A stretch of 64,000 bases of DNA from the NCBI RefSeq assembly GCF_002022275.1, contig NZ_MSDF01000027.1, positions 1-64,000 of the forward strand, read 5' to 3'. The position numbers and the translations under genes were made by a program. The stretch's first letter is position 1, and every line of letters starts with the position of its first letter. This document shows positions 52,776-61,126 of the stretch, one piece after another. The notes below the pieces were generated by a model. That model had not been told where the DNA came from and ran no database searches. It saw only the letters and a list, made by a program, of their open reading frames with translations. Source of the stretch: Pseudomonas fluorescens. Lineage in GTDB: Bacteria; Pseudomonadota; Gammaproteobacteria; Pseudomonadales; Pseudomonadaceae.

Positions 52776-54650
52776 ATGAGCCACCCCTCACAATTCACCT
52801 TGCTGCGCACACGGCGCTTCCTGCCGTTTTTTGTCACCCAGTTGCTGGGTGCGTTCAACGACAACATCTTCAAGCAATCGCTGATCCTGGCGATTCTCTA
52901 CAAACTCAGCATTGACGGTGACCGCTCCATTTGGGTCAACCTCTGTGCGCTGCTGTTTATCCTGCCGTTCTTCCTGTTCTCGGCGCTGGCCGGGCAGTTT
53001 GGCGAGAAATTCAACAAGGACGCCTTGATCCGCGCGATCAAGATCGGCGAGATCGTGATCATGGCCGTGGGCGCCACGGGCTTCCTGACAGACCACCTTG
53101 AACTGATGCTGCTGGCGCTGTTTGCCATGGGCACGCACTCGGCGCTGTTCGGCCCGGTGAAGTACTCGATCATGCCGCAAGCCCTGCACGAAGATGAGCT
53201 GGTCGGCGGCAACGGCCTGGTGGAGATGGGCACGTTTCTGGCGATTCTGGCGGGCACCATCGGCGCCGGGATCATGATGTCGTCGACTCATTACGCGCCG
53301 GTTGTTGCGGTGGCGATTGTCGGTGTGGCGCTGCTGGGCTACCTGGCCAGCCGCAGCATTCCACGTGCTGCCGCTTCGACGCCGGGGTTGCGGCTGAACT
53401 GGAATATTTTCAGCGAATCCTGGGCCACCTTGCGTCTGGGCCTGGGCCAAACGCCCGCGGTGTCGCGCTCGATCGTCGGCAACTCGTGGTTCTGGTTTGT
53501 CGGCGCGATCTACCTGACGCAAATCCCGGCCTACGCCAAGGAGTGGTTGTACGGCGACGAGACCGTGGTGACGCTGATTCTCACGGTGTTTTCGGTGGGC
53601 ATCGCCTTGGGCTCGATGCTCTGCGAAAAGCTTTCCGGACGTAAGGTCGAAATCGGTCTGGTGCCGTTTGGCTCCTTTGGTTTGACCGTGTTCGGCCTGC
53701 TGCTGTGGTGGCACTCCGGCGGCTTCCCGCAAAACGTGCAGGCCAACGATTGGCTCGCGGTGCTCAGCTATGGCAAGGCCTGGTGGGTGCTGTTCGACAT
53801 CCTCGGGCTGGGCGTTTTCGGCGGTTTCTATATCGTGCCGCTGTACGCGCTGATCCAGTCGCGCACCGCCGAAAACGAGCGCGCGCGGGTGATCGCGGCC
53901 AACAACATTCTCAACGCGCTATTTATGGTGGTCTCGGCCATCGTGTCGATCCTGCTGTTGAGCGTCGCCAAGCTGTCGATCCCCGAGTTGTTCCTGGTGG
54001 TGTCGCTGCTCAACATCGCGGTGAACACTTACATCTTCAAGATCGTCCCCGAGTTCACCATGCGTTTCATGATCTGGCTGCTCAGCCATTCCATGTACCG
54101 CGTGGAGCATCGCAACCTCGACGCCATTCCGGATGAGGGTGCGGCGTTGCTGGTGTGCAATCACGTGTCGTTTGTCGATGCGCTGTTGATCGGCGGCGCG
54201 GTGCGGCGGCCGATTCGCTTTGTCATGTACTACAAGATCTACCGTTTGCCGCTGCTCAATTTTATCTTCCGCACAGCCGGGGCGATTCCGATTGCCGGGC
54301 GCAACGAAGACATCCAGATCTACGAGAAGGCCTTTGCGCGGATTGCGCAGTACCTGAAGGAAGGGGAGTTGGTGTGCATCTTCCCTGAAGGCAAGTTGAC
54401 GGCGGATGGCGAGATGAATGAGTTTCGCGGTGGCGTGACGCGCATTCTGGGAGAGACGCCGGTGCCGGTGATTCCGCTGGCGTTGCAGGGGTTGTGGGGG
54501 AGCTTTTTCAGCCGCGATCCGAACAAGGGCATTTTTCACCGAATCTGGTCGCGTGTGGTGTTGGTGGCGGGGGAGCCGGTTGCGGTAGAGGCCGCGACGC
54601 CTGAGCAGTTGCAGGTGGTGGTGGGTGGTTTGCGGGGGAGTGTCAGGTAG
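52776..54650 (+). CDS. Fusion of LplT-like MFS carrier and PlsC-like acyltransferase
   Basis: A 624-residue protein. The N-terminal part (about 1-415) is a 12-TM MFS carrier starting FLPFFVTQLLGAFNDN, the LplT/Aas-type signature for lysophospholipid flipping. The C-terminal part (about 425-624) is a glycerophosphate-type acyltransferase with the NHVSFVD block and FPEGKLTADGEM block. In E. coli, LplT (carrier) and Aas (acyltransferase plus acyl-ACP synthetase) are separate proteins. Here carrier and acyltransferase are joined and the synthetase part is missing. Function: probably lysophospholipid import and re-acylation. Start at 52776, after AGGAAC. Confidence 0.85.
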   Translation: MSHPSQFTLLRTRRFLPFFVTQLLGAFNDNIFKQSLILAILYKLSIDGDRSIWVNLCALLFILPFFLFSALAGQFGEKFNKDALIRAIKIGEIVIMAVGATGFLTDHLELMLLALFAMGTHSALFGPVKYSIMPQALHEDELVGGNGLVEMGTFLAILAGTIGAGIMMSSTHYAPVVAVAIVGVALLGYLASRSIPRAAASTPGLRLNWNIFSESWATLRLGLGQTPAVSRSIVGNSWFWFVGAIYLTQIPAYAKEWLYGDETVVTLILTVFSVGIALGSMLCEKLSGRKVEIGLVPFGSFGLTVFGLLLWWHSGGFPQNVQANDWLAVLSYGKAWWVLFDILGLGVFGGFYIVPLYALIQSRTAENERARVIAANNILNALFMVVSAIVSILLLSVAKLSIPELFLVVSLLNIAVNTYIFKIVPEFTMRFMIWLLSHSMYRVEHRNLDAIPDEGAALLVCNHVSFVDALLIGGAVRRPIRFVMYYKIYRLPLLNFIFRTAGAIPIAGRNEDIQIYEKAFARIAQYLKEGELVCIFPEGKLTADGEMNEFRGGVTRILGETPVPVIPLALQGLWGSFFSRDPNKGIFHRIWSRVVLVAGEPVAVEAATPEQLQVVVGGLRGSVR

Positions 54651-54674
54651 TTTTTTGCCGGCTTTGAGGGCCTT

Positions 54675-54760
54675 ATCGCAGGCAAGCCAGCTCCCACAGT
54701 TGACCGAGTTGTTCAAGCGAACGAGGTCTAATGTGGGAGCTGGCTTGCCTGCGATAGCGG
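54675..54760. repeat. REP pair in reversed order
   Basis: Here the CTCCCAC-ending unit (54675-54699) comes first and the GTGGGAGC unit (54731-54760) second, the opposite of the other four pairs of this family. The pair thus points outward. It lies between the convergent LplT-PlsC and sugE genes. Confidence 0.85.
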
Positions 54761-54767
54761 TACGGGT

Positions 54768-55082
54768 CTAAGCGCTGACCTTGAGCCCAATGAGCCCGCA
54801 AATAATCAACGCCACACTCGCCAACCGGAACAGCGCCATGGATTCCCCAAATAGGATAATCCCGGCAATCACTGTACCCACGGCACCCACACCGGTCCAA
54901 ATCGCATAGGCCGTGCCCAGCGGCAGTTCTTTCATGGCCAACCCAAGCAAACCGAGGCTGATAGCCATGGCGGCAATGGTCAGAGCCGTGGGCAGGGGCT
55001 TGCTGAAACCGTCGGTGTACTTAAGGCCAACGGCCCAGCCAACTTCAAACAACCCGGCAAAAAACAGAATGATCCAGGACAT
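54768..55082 (-). CDS. sugE: Guanidinium exporter (SMR family, Gdx)
   Basis: A 104-residue, four-TM small multidrug resistance protein. The essential glutamate is E13 (FAGLFEVGW), followed by GLKYTDGF. LGTAYAIWTGVGAVGT is the SugE/Gdx subtype motif. It exports guanidinium ions across the inner membrane in exchange for protons. The guanidine-II riboswitch directly upstream supports the Gdx function rather than quaternary-ammonium resistance. A GGAAGGAGGGTCATC ribosome site precedes the ATG. Confidence 0.94.
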   Translation of the reverse strand: MSWIILFFAGLFEVGWAVGLKYTDGFSKPLPTALTIAAMAISLGLLGLAMKELPLGTAYAIWTGVGAVGTVIAGIILFGESMALFRLASVALIICGLIGLKVSA

Positions 55083-55103
55083 GATGACCCTCCTTCCAGA
55101 AGT

Positions 55104-55153
55104 GGGGTCGTCCCCTGATTAAGCGCTTGAGAGCGTCGCGAGGTCGTCCCCGC
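55104..55153 (-). ncRNA. Guanidine-II (mini-ykkC) riboswitch
   Basis: Read on the minus strand, two short stems carry ACGA tetraloops: GCGGGG-ACGA-CCTCGC (55153-55138) and GGGG-ACGA-CCCC (55115-55104), about 22 bases apart. The second ends close to the sugE ribosome site. Paired ACGR tetraloop hairpins upstream of a Gdx exporter define the guanidine-II class. Guanidine binding would free the site and raise sugE expression. Confidence 0.9.
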
Positions 55154-55194
55154 GAAGCCCGGTAGAGTGCCGAATATGGATCAAGTGATCAAGT

Positions 55195-56154
55195 TTATGG
55201 CGTGGTTTCCAGTGCGCGGCGATCTTCCTTTTCGCTCATGCGACGGAAATAAGTCGACAGCAATGCCCCGGAAATATTGTGCCAAACACTGAAGAGCGCA
55301 CTCGGCACCGCCGCCAGCGGCGAGAAGTGCGCACTGGCCAATGCGGCGCCCAGCCCGGAGTTTTGCATGCCCACTTCCAACGCCAGCGATTTGCGTTGCG
55401 CCAGCGGCAGTTTGAACAGCCGGCCGGTGAAGTAGCCCAGTAAGTAGCCGAAGCTGTTGTGCAGCATCACCACCGCCATGATCAGCAGGCCCGACTCGGC
55501 AATCTTCGCCTGGCTCGCTGCCACCACTGCCGCGACGATAATCACGATGCTCACCACCGACACCAATGGCAACACATCCACCGCATGGCGAACCCGCGCG
55601 CCCAGCACGCGTTGCGCGACCACGCCCAGTACGATTGGCAGCAGCACCACTTGCAGGATCGACCAGAACAGCTCCATGAACGACACCGGCAACCAGGCCG
55701 AAGCCAGCAGCCATATCAGCGCCGGCGTCAGCAGTGGTGCGAGGAGGGTCGTGACGGCGGCGATGGCCACCGACAGCGCCAGATCGCCCCGAGCCAGCCA
55801 GGTCATGACGTTGGACGAAGTGCCGCTTGGGCAGCAACCGACCAGGATCACACCGACGGCAATTTCCGGCGGCAAGTGAAAGGCCTGGCACAGCAACCAG
55901 GCCACGCCAGGCATGATCACGAAATGCGCGACCACGCCCAACGCCACGCGCCACGGATGGCGGGCGACTTCGGCGAAGTCTTCGAGTTTGAGGGTCAGCC
56001 CCATGCCGAACATTACCAGGCCCAACAACGGCACGATGGCGCCTTTGAGGCCGATGAACCAGCCGGGCTCAAGGAACGCGAGCACTGCGAAGATCAACAC
56101 CCAGTAGGCGAAGGTATTGCCGACGAAGCGGCTCAAGGCGGCGAGTGCGCGCAT
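55195..56154 (-). CDS. Bile acid:sodium symporter (BASS) family transporter
   Basis: A 319-residue, about nine-to-ten-TM Na+-coupled carrier. The family residues lie in the MFGMGLTLKLEDF segment, VGCCPSGTSSNVMTWLARG (about 115-133) and EVGMQNSGLGAALASAHF (about 265-282). The start at 56154 has AAGGACACC; a longer frame from 56199 lacks one. BASS proteins in bacteria carry pantoate, pyruvate or steroid-like acids. The substrate is open. The short gap to the riboswitch and sugE suggests separate units. Confidence 0.85.
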   Translation of the reverse strand: MRALAALSRFVGNTFAYWVLIFAVLAFLEPGWFIGLKGAIVPLLGLVMFGMGLTLKLEDFAEVARHPWRVALGVVAHFVIMPGVAWLLCQAFHLPPEIAVGVILVGCCPSGTSSNVMTWLARGDLALSVAIAAVTTLLAPLLTPALIWLLASAWLPVSFMELFWSILQVVLLPIVLGVVAQRVLGARVRHAVDVLPLVSVVSIVIIVAAVVAASQAKIAESGLLIMAVVMLHNSFGYLLGYFTGRLFKLPLAQRKSLALEVGMQNSGLGAALASAHFSPLAAVPSALFSVWHNISGALLSTYFRRMSEKEDRRALETTP

Positions 56155-56216
56155 GGGGGTGTCCTTGTTATTGGATTCTGGAAGTGCAAATACAATCAAA
56201 TGTGAGAGCGGGCTTG

Positions 56217-56303
56217 TGTGGGAGCTGGCTTGCCTGCGATGCAGACACCTCGGTGAATCAGGGATACCCAGGTGAAGCTATCGCAGGCAAGCCAGCTCCC
56301 ACA
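56217..56303. repeat. REP pair (GTGGGAGCTGGCTTGCC family)
   Basis: It begins TGTGGGAGCTGGC at 56217 and ends CAGCTCCCACA at 56303. Just before it (56200-56215) is a piece of the other REP family (GAGAGCGGGCTTG), so two families abut here. Confidence 0.9.
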
Positions 56304-56334
56304 CTGACCGTGCCCACAAAAGACTTGAGTTGCT

Positions 56335-57255
56335 TTAGATGCCTTGTGGTGTCTCTTCACCGCCCAGCGCTTCCACCAACGCCGGGATGAACTCGCCGAA
56401 GGTGAGCATCATCAAGGTAAAGCTGGCGTCCAGTTGGCCCAGCGCCTCGTCACCACCGTCCTGTTCCGCCTGATCCTGCAGCAGGTCTTCGAACTTCAGG
56501 CGCTTGACGGTCATCTTGTCGTCAAGCATGAAGGACAGCTTGTCCTGCCAGGCCAGCGACAGCTGAGTCACGACTTTGCCAGTGGTCAGGTGCAGCTGGA
56601 TTTCTTCGCCGGTCAGGTCCTGGCGCTTGCAACGCACGATGCCGCCGTCTTCGTGGGTGTCACGCAGCTCGCACTCGTCGAGGACGAAGAAGTCATCGGC
56701 CGGTTTCTGGGTGGTGACCCAGTCGGTCATGATGGCGGTTGGCGCGGTTTTTACGGTGAGTGGGCGTACCGGCAAGGTGCCGATCACTTCACGCAGGGTG
56801 GAGAGCAGGTCTTCAGCGCGTTTCGGGCTGGCCGAGTTCACCAGGATCAGGCCCTGTTTCGGCGCGATGGCGGCGAAGGTCGAGGAGCGACGGATAAACG
56901 CGCGGGGCAGGAAGGCCTGGATGATTTCATCCTTGATCTGGTCGCGTTCTTTTTTATAGACCTTGCGCATTTGCTCGGCCTCAATCTCTTCGACTTTCTC
57001 TTTCAGTGCGTCACGCACCACGCTACCCGGCAGGATGCGTTCTTCCTTGCGCGCGGCGATCAGCAGGAAGTCGCCGCTGACGTGAACCAGGGGAGCGTCT
57101 TCACCTTTACCAAAAGGCGCGACGAAACCGTAAGTGGTCAACTCCTGGCTGGCACAAGGGCGCGCCAGTTTGGTGGCCATGGCCGCTTCCAACGCCTCGG
57201 CATCAACAGGCAGATCTTGGGTCAGGCGATAGATAAGCAGGTTCTTGAACCACAT
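56335..57255 (-). CDS. rdgC: Recombination-associated protein RdgC
   Basis: A 306-residue DNA-binding protein that forms a ring around double-stranded DNA and modulates RecA activity. The start MWFKNLLIYRLTQDL and the motifs TYGFVAPFG, LPRAFIRRSSTFAAI and LSLAWQDKLSFMLDDKMTVKRLKF are characteristic, and the length matches E. coli RdgC (303). I use the ATG at 57255; the upstream MYKGETHP frame is part of the ribosome-site region. It is a monocistronic gene followed by a REP pair. Confidence 0.97.
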   Translation of the reverse strand: MWFKNLLIYRLTQDLPVDAEALEAAMATKLARPCASQELTTYGFVAPFGKGEDAPLVHVSGDFLLIAARKEERILPGSVVRDALKEKVEEIEAEQMRKVYKKERDQIKDEIIQAFLPRAFIRRSSTFAAIAPKQGLILVNSASPKRAEDLLSTLREVIGTLPVRPLTVKTAPTAIMTDWVTTQKPADDFFVLDECELRDTHEDGGIVRCKRQDLTGEEIQLHLTTGKVVTQLSLAWQDKLSFMLDDKMTVKRLKFEDLLQDQAEQDGGDEALGQLDASFTLMMLTFGEFIPALVEALGGEETPQGI

Positions 57256-57365
57256 GGGGTGAGTCTCTCCTTTATACAAAGGGGGGCATTATTCTCTTGA
57301 TCCGGGCTGAGGCCAACCCTGCCTAAGCCATTGGAAGGCCTCAAAAAAAAGATTTAAGAAAGTGC

Positions 57366-57394
57366 TTGCCAGACTTCAGGTCGCTCCGTAGAAT
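57366..57394 (+). promoter_or_regulatory. Sigma-70 promoter of the tRNA-Val/Asp operon
   Basis: TTGCCA (57366-57371), a 17-base spacer, TAGAAT (57389-57394), then the discriminator GCGCGCCAC. The 15-base run TAGAATGCGCGCCAC is the same as in the tRNA-Glu/Gly promoter at 26090. Confidence 0.85.
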
Positions 57395-57414
57395 GCGCGC
57401 CACACCGAAACGAA

Positions 57415-57490
57415 GGGTGATTAGCTCAGCTGGGAGAGCGTCTGCCTTACAAGCAGAATGTCGGCGGTTCGATCCCGTCATCACCCACCA
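57415..57490 (+). tRNA. tRNA-Val (TAC)
   Basis: A 76-base cloverleaf with acceptor GGGTGAT/ATCACCC, anticodon stem TCTGC/GCAGA with loop CTTACAA (anticodon TAC), and an encoded CCA end. Confidence 0.97.
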
Positions 57491-57509
57491 TTCGCTTCAT
57501 GTGTTACGC

Positions 57510-57586
57510 GCAGCGGTAGTTCAGTCGGTTAGAATACCGGCCTGTCACGCCGGGGGTCGCGGGTTCGAGTCCCGTCCGCTGCGCCA
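57510..57586 (+). tRNA. tRNA-Asp (GTC)
   Basis: A 77-base cloverleaf with acceptor GCAGCGG/CCGCTGC, anticodon stem CCGGC/GCCGG with loop CTGTCAC (anticodon GTC), and an encoded CCA. It lies 19 bases after tRNA-Val. Confidence 0.97.
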
Positions 57587-57626
57587 TATTCGGTAACCTG
57601 GAACACTGAACGCCAGGTCACCACAG

Positions 57627-57655
57627 AAAGCCCGCTCATCGAGCGGGCTTTTTTT
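57627..57655. terminator. Terminator after the tRNA operon
   Basis: An AAAGCCCGCTC...GAGCGGGCTTT stem with an ATC loop is followed by T residues in the plus direction. A- and T-rich flanks on both sides allow use in either direction. The minus-strand small ORF ends inside it. Confidence 0.88.
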
Positions 57656-57785
57656 CGTCTGCGATTTGTCGGTTTATCTTTTTCTTGCGGGGCTGGCGCG
57701 CCGCCAAGTGCTCGAAGCAGAACGAGGCGGTGCCGAACACGGCAATGATGGTCAGAACGAGCATGCCGAGCGTTGAACTCTCCAC
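57636..57785 (-). CDS. Small single-TM protein (49 residues)
   Basis: A GTG start at 57785 with AGGAAG five bases upstream opens a frame ESSTLGMLVLTIIAVFG... with one TM helix (about 7-27), followed by a short, very basic tail (RQPRKKKINRQ). The last codons and stop (57636) lie inside the tRNA terminator hairpin. The frame continues to a TTG at 57848 but without a ribosome site. It looks like a small membrane protein; function unknown. Confidence 0.45.
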   Translation of the reverse strand: MESSTLGMLVLTIIAVFGTASFCFEHLAARQPRKKKINRQIADEKKPAR

Positions 57786-57896
57786 GGTGACTTCCTGCGC
57801 AGTGATGGGGTAGGCAGTCACGTTAGAGGCGGGGCGCAGGCCGCTCAATAGACCCGACGCGATCCTTACGGCGGCGGGTCTGTTTTTACGGACTCT

Positions 57897-59063
57897 TTAT
57901 GGTGTGTTGCGGCTGTGCCGGTAATCGCTGACGGCTTCATACACGGCTTTGCGCAGCCGGTTGATGCCGCCAATCGGTCGATGCGCTTCCAGCCCGAACC
58001 AGGGGTTGAACGACTGGTTGTCGCACGCCAGGTTCAAGGCCGGGGTGTCGAAATCCTGGGCCGGAATTTTTACCTTGGCCACGGTTTCATACGGCGCATC
58101 GCTTTCCTTCCACTCAATGCTGGTGTCTTCGATCGGCATGAATTTTTGCGGGTTCTGGCGCTGAATCTGCAATACGAAACACGCCGGTACACGGTCAGTG
58201 GACAGTTGCTGGTTCAGGGCGCTGCGCAGGAAATTCGGCAGGTCTTCGTTCTGTTTGGGCAGCGCATATTCCGGGCAGCTCTGCGGGTCCGGGGCGACGC
58301 GGAACTTGGCGTTGGCCGTGCCGAACTTGTAGGGCGACACTGAGAAATAGGTCGTCTGCGTCGGACTGGCAGGGGCCGGTGCCAGGGTCGCCAGCGCAAT
58401 AAACAAATGACGCACCTGCCAACTGCGCGGGTCAGCCTTGGGGAAGAACGCCAGGACTTTTTTGCCGTCTGCCTGTGCGCCAATGTTCTGCGCGTACTCC
58501 GCCACATCGCTGACAAAGAAGTTCGGATGGCTGAACATCACGAAGTCCTGCTCCGTGCGCGTCTGCTGGTCGGCCATTAGTTGCTTGTCCGGTACATCCA
58601 GCAGCTTGATCGCCATGCCGCGTGCATCGCGGATGCTGTCGAACTGCGGGTAGGCATTGCCGTTGGACAGCCGCATCATCGCCTGCCAGGTCTTGCCCGG
58701 CTCGGCGAACACGCCCTGGCGCAGAGCCGGGTCGAGGTCGGCCAGCACGCTGACCTCGGCTTTCACGCAGCCGTGGGCCTTGGCGTGGGCGTCGCGCAGG
58801 TAACGCGTGCCTTCACGGTGCTGATCGACGATGCGCACTGCCGTCTGGATGATGCCCTGGGTCATCGCCGATTCACCGGGCGGGATCTGTTCGTTCGGCG
58901 ACACCGGGCCGCTGTGCTGCCAGGCGAACCACGCGCTGGCCGCGAGCCATCCCAGTAAACCCAGGCCTGCCAGCCACAGCAACGTCTTGCCGAGAAACTT
59001 GCCCAGGCCCAGCCAGAAGCGTGCGAGGAGGGAGCGTTCGTTGTATCGGGAACGGATAATCAT
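57897..59063 (-). CDS. Membrane-anchored catalase-like haem protein
   Basis: A 388-residue protein with an N-terminal TM anchor (about 23-48: LLWLAGLGLLGWLAASAWFAW), followed by a small catalase fold. The distal histidine is H97 in KAHGCVKAEV, with RLSNGNAYPQFDSIRDARGMAIKLLDV typical of the family. The proximal region SFNPWFGLEAHRPIGGINRLRKAVYEAVS replaces the usual RxxxY haem ligand motif. This marks it as a 'catalase-related peroxidase'/SrpA-like member rather than a true catalase. It begins within the last codons of the diheme protein (ATGA), so the pair is coupled. Confidence 0.82.
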   Translation of the reverse strand: MIIRSRYNERSLLARFWLGLGKFLGKTLLWLAGLGLLGWLAASAWFAWQHSGPVSPNEQIPPGESAMTQGIIQTAVRIVDQHREGTRYLRDAHAKAHGCVKAEVSVLADLDPALRQGVFAEPGKTWQAMMRLSNGNAYPQFDSIRDARGMAIKLLDVPDKQLMADQQTRTEQDFVMFSHPNFFVSDVAEYAQNIGAQADGKKVLAFFPKADPRSWQVRHLFIALATLAPAPASPTQTTYFSVSPYKFGTANAKFRVAPDPQSCPEYALPKQNEDLPNFLRSALNQQLSTDRVPACFVLQIQRQNPQKFMPIEDTSIEWKESDAPYETVAKVKIPAQDFDTPALNLACDNQSFNPWFGLEAHRPIGGINRLRKAVYEAVSDYRHSRNTP

Positions 59064-60907
59064 GGCAGTTGTTGCTCCAGCGGGCCGCCCAGCACTTTGA
59101 GGTATTCCAGCAGCGCCCAGCGTTCCTGCGGCAGCAAGCTGCGGCCGATCACGCCATTGCCACGCTTGCCGGCACGGAATTCGTGGCCGCTGTTGTGGTT
59201 GCCGGTGATTGTGGTATCGAACAAAAAGGCGTTCTTGAACGCGACGCTCTGGAAGCCCAGGTGGCGCGGGTCGTAGTCGAAGGTGCCTTTGTAGAAGGTG
59301 GTGCTGCGCTCGTCTTGGGGCGAGAGCAGTTGGTAGAGTGTCGGCACCGAACCGTTGTGCAAGAACGGCGGAGTAGCCCAGATGCCGGCCAGTGGCCGCG
59401 CCTTATAGGCGCGCAGTTCGCGTACGCCGATGGGCAAGCCATAGCCGTCCAGGCGCGGACGTTCAGCCGGGGTGACGCCGGCGGCGCGGTAGGCGTGTTC
59501 TTCCACGAATGCGGTGACGTAAGCCAGGCCCTTGGCCACCGACATTTTCTTCAGGTCCAGAGGTTCGGTGGGCGTCGGGTGCAGTTCGACGTTGAGTTTG
59601 GCCAACTCGGCCGGGTCCCACTGCAGGGCGCTCAGGTCATAACGCTGGTCGGCGATGTTGCTGGCGGCATTGGGGTCGGTGCCGATGTAGTCCACCGGAA
59701 GCATTTTCAGTTGCTGCACCGGGCGGCCGTTTTCCTGGGTGACGCTGGGTACGTGGCAGCCGGCGCAGTTCTCGGCAAATAACGCGCGGCCTCTGGCGGC
59801 GAGGGGTTTATCGACGGCGCCGAACAGGTCTTCGGGCCAGGTCGGCGGTTTGAGGCGTTGCAGGGTTTCTTCGATCAGGTTGAGGTCACGCACGCGCACG
59901 CTGGACGGGTAGCGCGCGTCGCCTTGCAGGGGCTGGCCGGCGCTGTCGAAGAAGACCAGCGTGGCGCCGACGCCGAGGGCTTCGCCGATGTTGCGCGCCA
60001 TGGGTTGCTGCGCCGAGCCGTTCCATTGCACCCAGTCGAAGGTCCAGATATCCCACAGCTGCGGGTAGTCCACCGGTGCATTGGCGACGCGATAATTGTC
60101 CGGGGAGATCGCGTCGCCGAAGCTGGCGTTGGCGATGCGGCCGAATGCGTCGGTGCGGCCCGGGCCTTCTTCGGTGGGGTAGAGGCCGCGGTGGGTGTCG
60201 TTCCAGGCGACTTTGAGGAATTGGTTCAGCGACTGCTTGAAGTCCTGGCGCAGTTGACTGTGTTCGGCATCGTAGCGATCGCCGAGGACCTCACGCGCGA
60301 AGCGCTCGAATTTCCACGGGTTGTAGTAGGTGGCGGCAAGGCTGGCGACTAACGCCTGGCCGAAACTGCCGCCGCGCAGCGTGGGCACGCTGGAAGGCAG
60401 CACATGCTGGGCCGAGCCGCCGTCGATGCGCAGGGCCTGACCTTTGAAATGCAACTCGCCGGTGTGGCAGGCGGCGCAGGTGATGTCGAGGTATTCGACC
60501 GGGCTGCCGGCATTCTGATGCCGTGCGAAACCTACGGGCAGGTTACCGGGGTTTTGCGTGGTGGGGACTTGCTTGGGATCGACCAGGAAACCGAAGCGTG
60601 CGAGGTATTCCGGCGTGGCGAAACGCTGCTCGGAAAACGGCAGCTCCAGGTTGGTAAACCAGTCGTAATGCAGGCCTTTTACCTGAGTGCCTTGGGGCGT
60701 GAAGTAATAGGTCTGGCGGTCGGCGGCACTCCATTGATCCTGGTAATGCACCTGCTCTACCGGTACGTAGTCCGGCAGCTTGGGGTTGAGGGTGTAATAG
60801 AGCACAACGGCCAGAAGCAGGCCCAGGGCTATGAGTATCAGCAGTAATACACGGGAAAAAATACGCAAGATGGCTATCCTTGTCTCGGCCTTGTCGAGTT
60901 GTTGCAT
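59060..60907 (-). CDS. Diheme cytochrome c protein (MauG/RoxA-like)
   Basis: A 615-residue periplasmic protein anchored by an N-terminal TM (about 13-37: LRIFSRVLLLILIALGLLLA). It has two covalent haem sites, C144-A-A-C147-H148 and C381-A-G-C384-H385. Sequence between the haems (GDAISPDNYRVANAPVDYPQLWD...DWVQWNGSAQQP) recalls the rubber oxygenase RoxA group and the diheme cytochrome c peroxidase-like family. It is longer than bacterial CcpA-type peroxidases (about 330). I start at the ATG 60907; a TTG at 60937 is in frame. The partner catalase-like gene overlaps its end. Substrate unknown. Confidence 0.82.
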   Translation of the reverse strand: MQQLDKAETRIAILRIFSRVLLLILIALGLLLAVVLYYTLNPKLPDYVPVEQVHYQDQWSAADRQTYYFTPQGTQVKGLHYDWFTNLELPFSEQRFATPEYLARFGFLVDPKQVPTTQNPGNLPVGFARHQNAGSPVEYLDITCAACHTGELHFKGQALRIDGGSAQHVLPSSVPTLRGGSFGQALVASLAATYYNPWKFERFAREVLGDRYDAEHSQLRQDFKQSLNQFLKVAWNDTHRGLYPTEEGPGRTDAFGRIANASFGDAISPDNYRVANAPVDYPQLWDIWTFDWVQWNGSAQQPMARNIGEALGVGATLVFFDSAGQPLQGDARYPSSVRVRDLNLIEETLQRLKPPTWPEDLFGAVDKPLAARGRALFAENCAGCHVPSVTQENGRPVQQLKMLPVDYIGTDPNAASNIADQRYDLSALQWDPAELAKLNVELHPTPTEPLDLKKMSVAKGLAYVTAFVEEHAYRAAGVTPAERPRLDGYGLPIGVRELRAYKARPLAGIWATPPFLHNGSVPTLYQLLSPQDERSTTFYKGTFDYDPRHLGFQSVAFKNAFLFDTTITGNHNSGHEFRAGKRGNGVIGRSLLPQERWALLEYLKVLGGPLEQQLP

Positions 60908-61126
60908 TCTTATGCCATTGCGCCACAGGTGCGGCAAGTGGCCAGTAAGTGGGTGGTAAGAGGTCCCGCGATCCGTCGCGGGCCCCCATCATGAATGAAA
61001 TTGCTTTTAAACACGTGAACTTATCAGAAGTTTCCCCCTCAGATGCCGGTAGCCATTGGTCGTGGCCGCCTGATAAGCTCGCGACTTTACTCGAATGCCC
61101 TTTTGGCGCACGAACAAGGAAATAGC

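Noticed and set aside
59060..60907. Naming the diheme protein a rubber oxygenase
   Set aside because: Only short stretches resemble RoxA. The family also includes peroxidase-like and MauG-like enzymes, and nothing shows the substrate.
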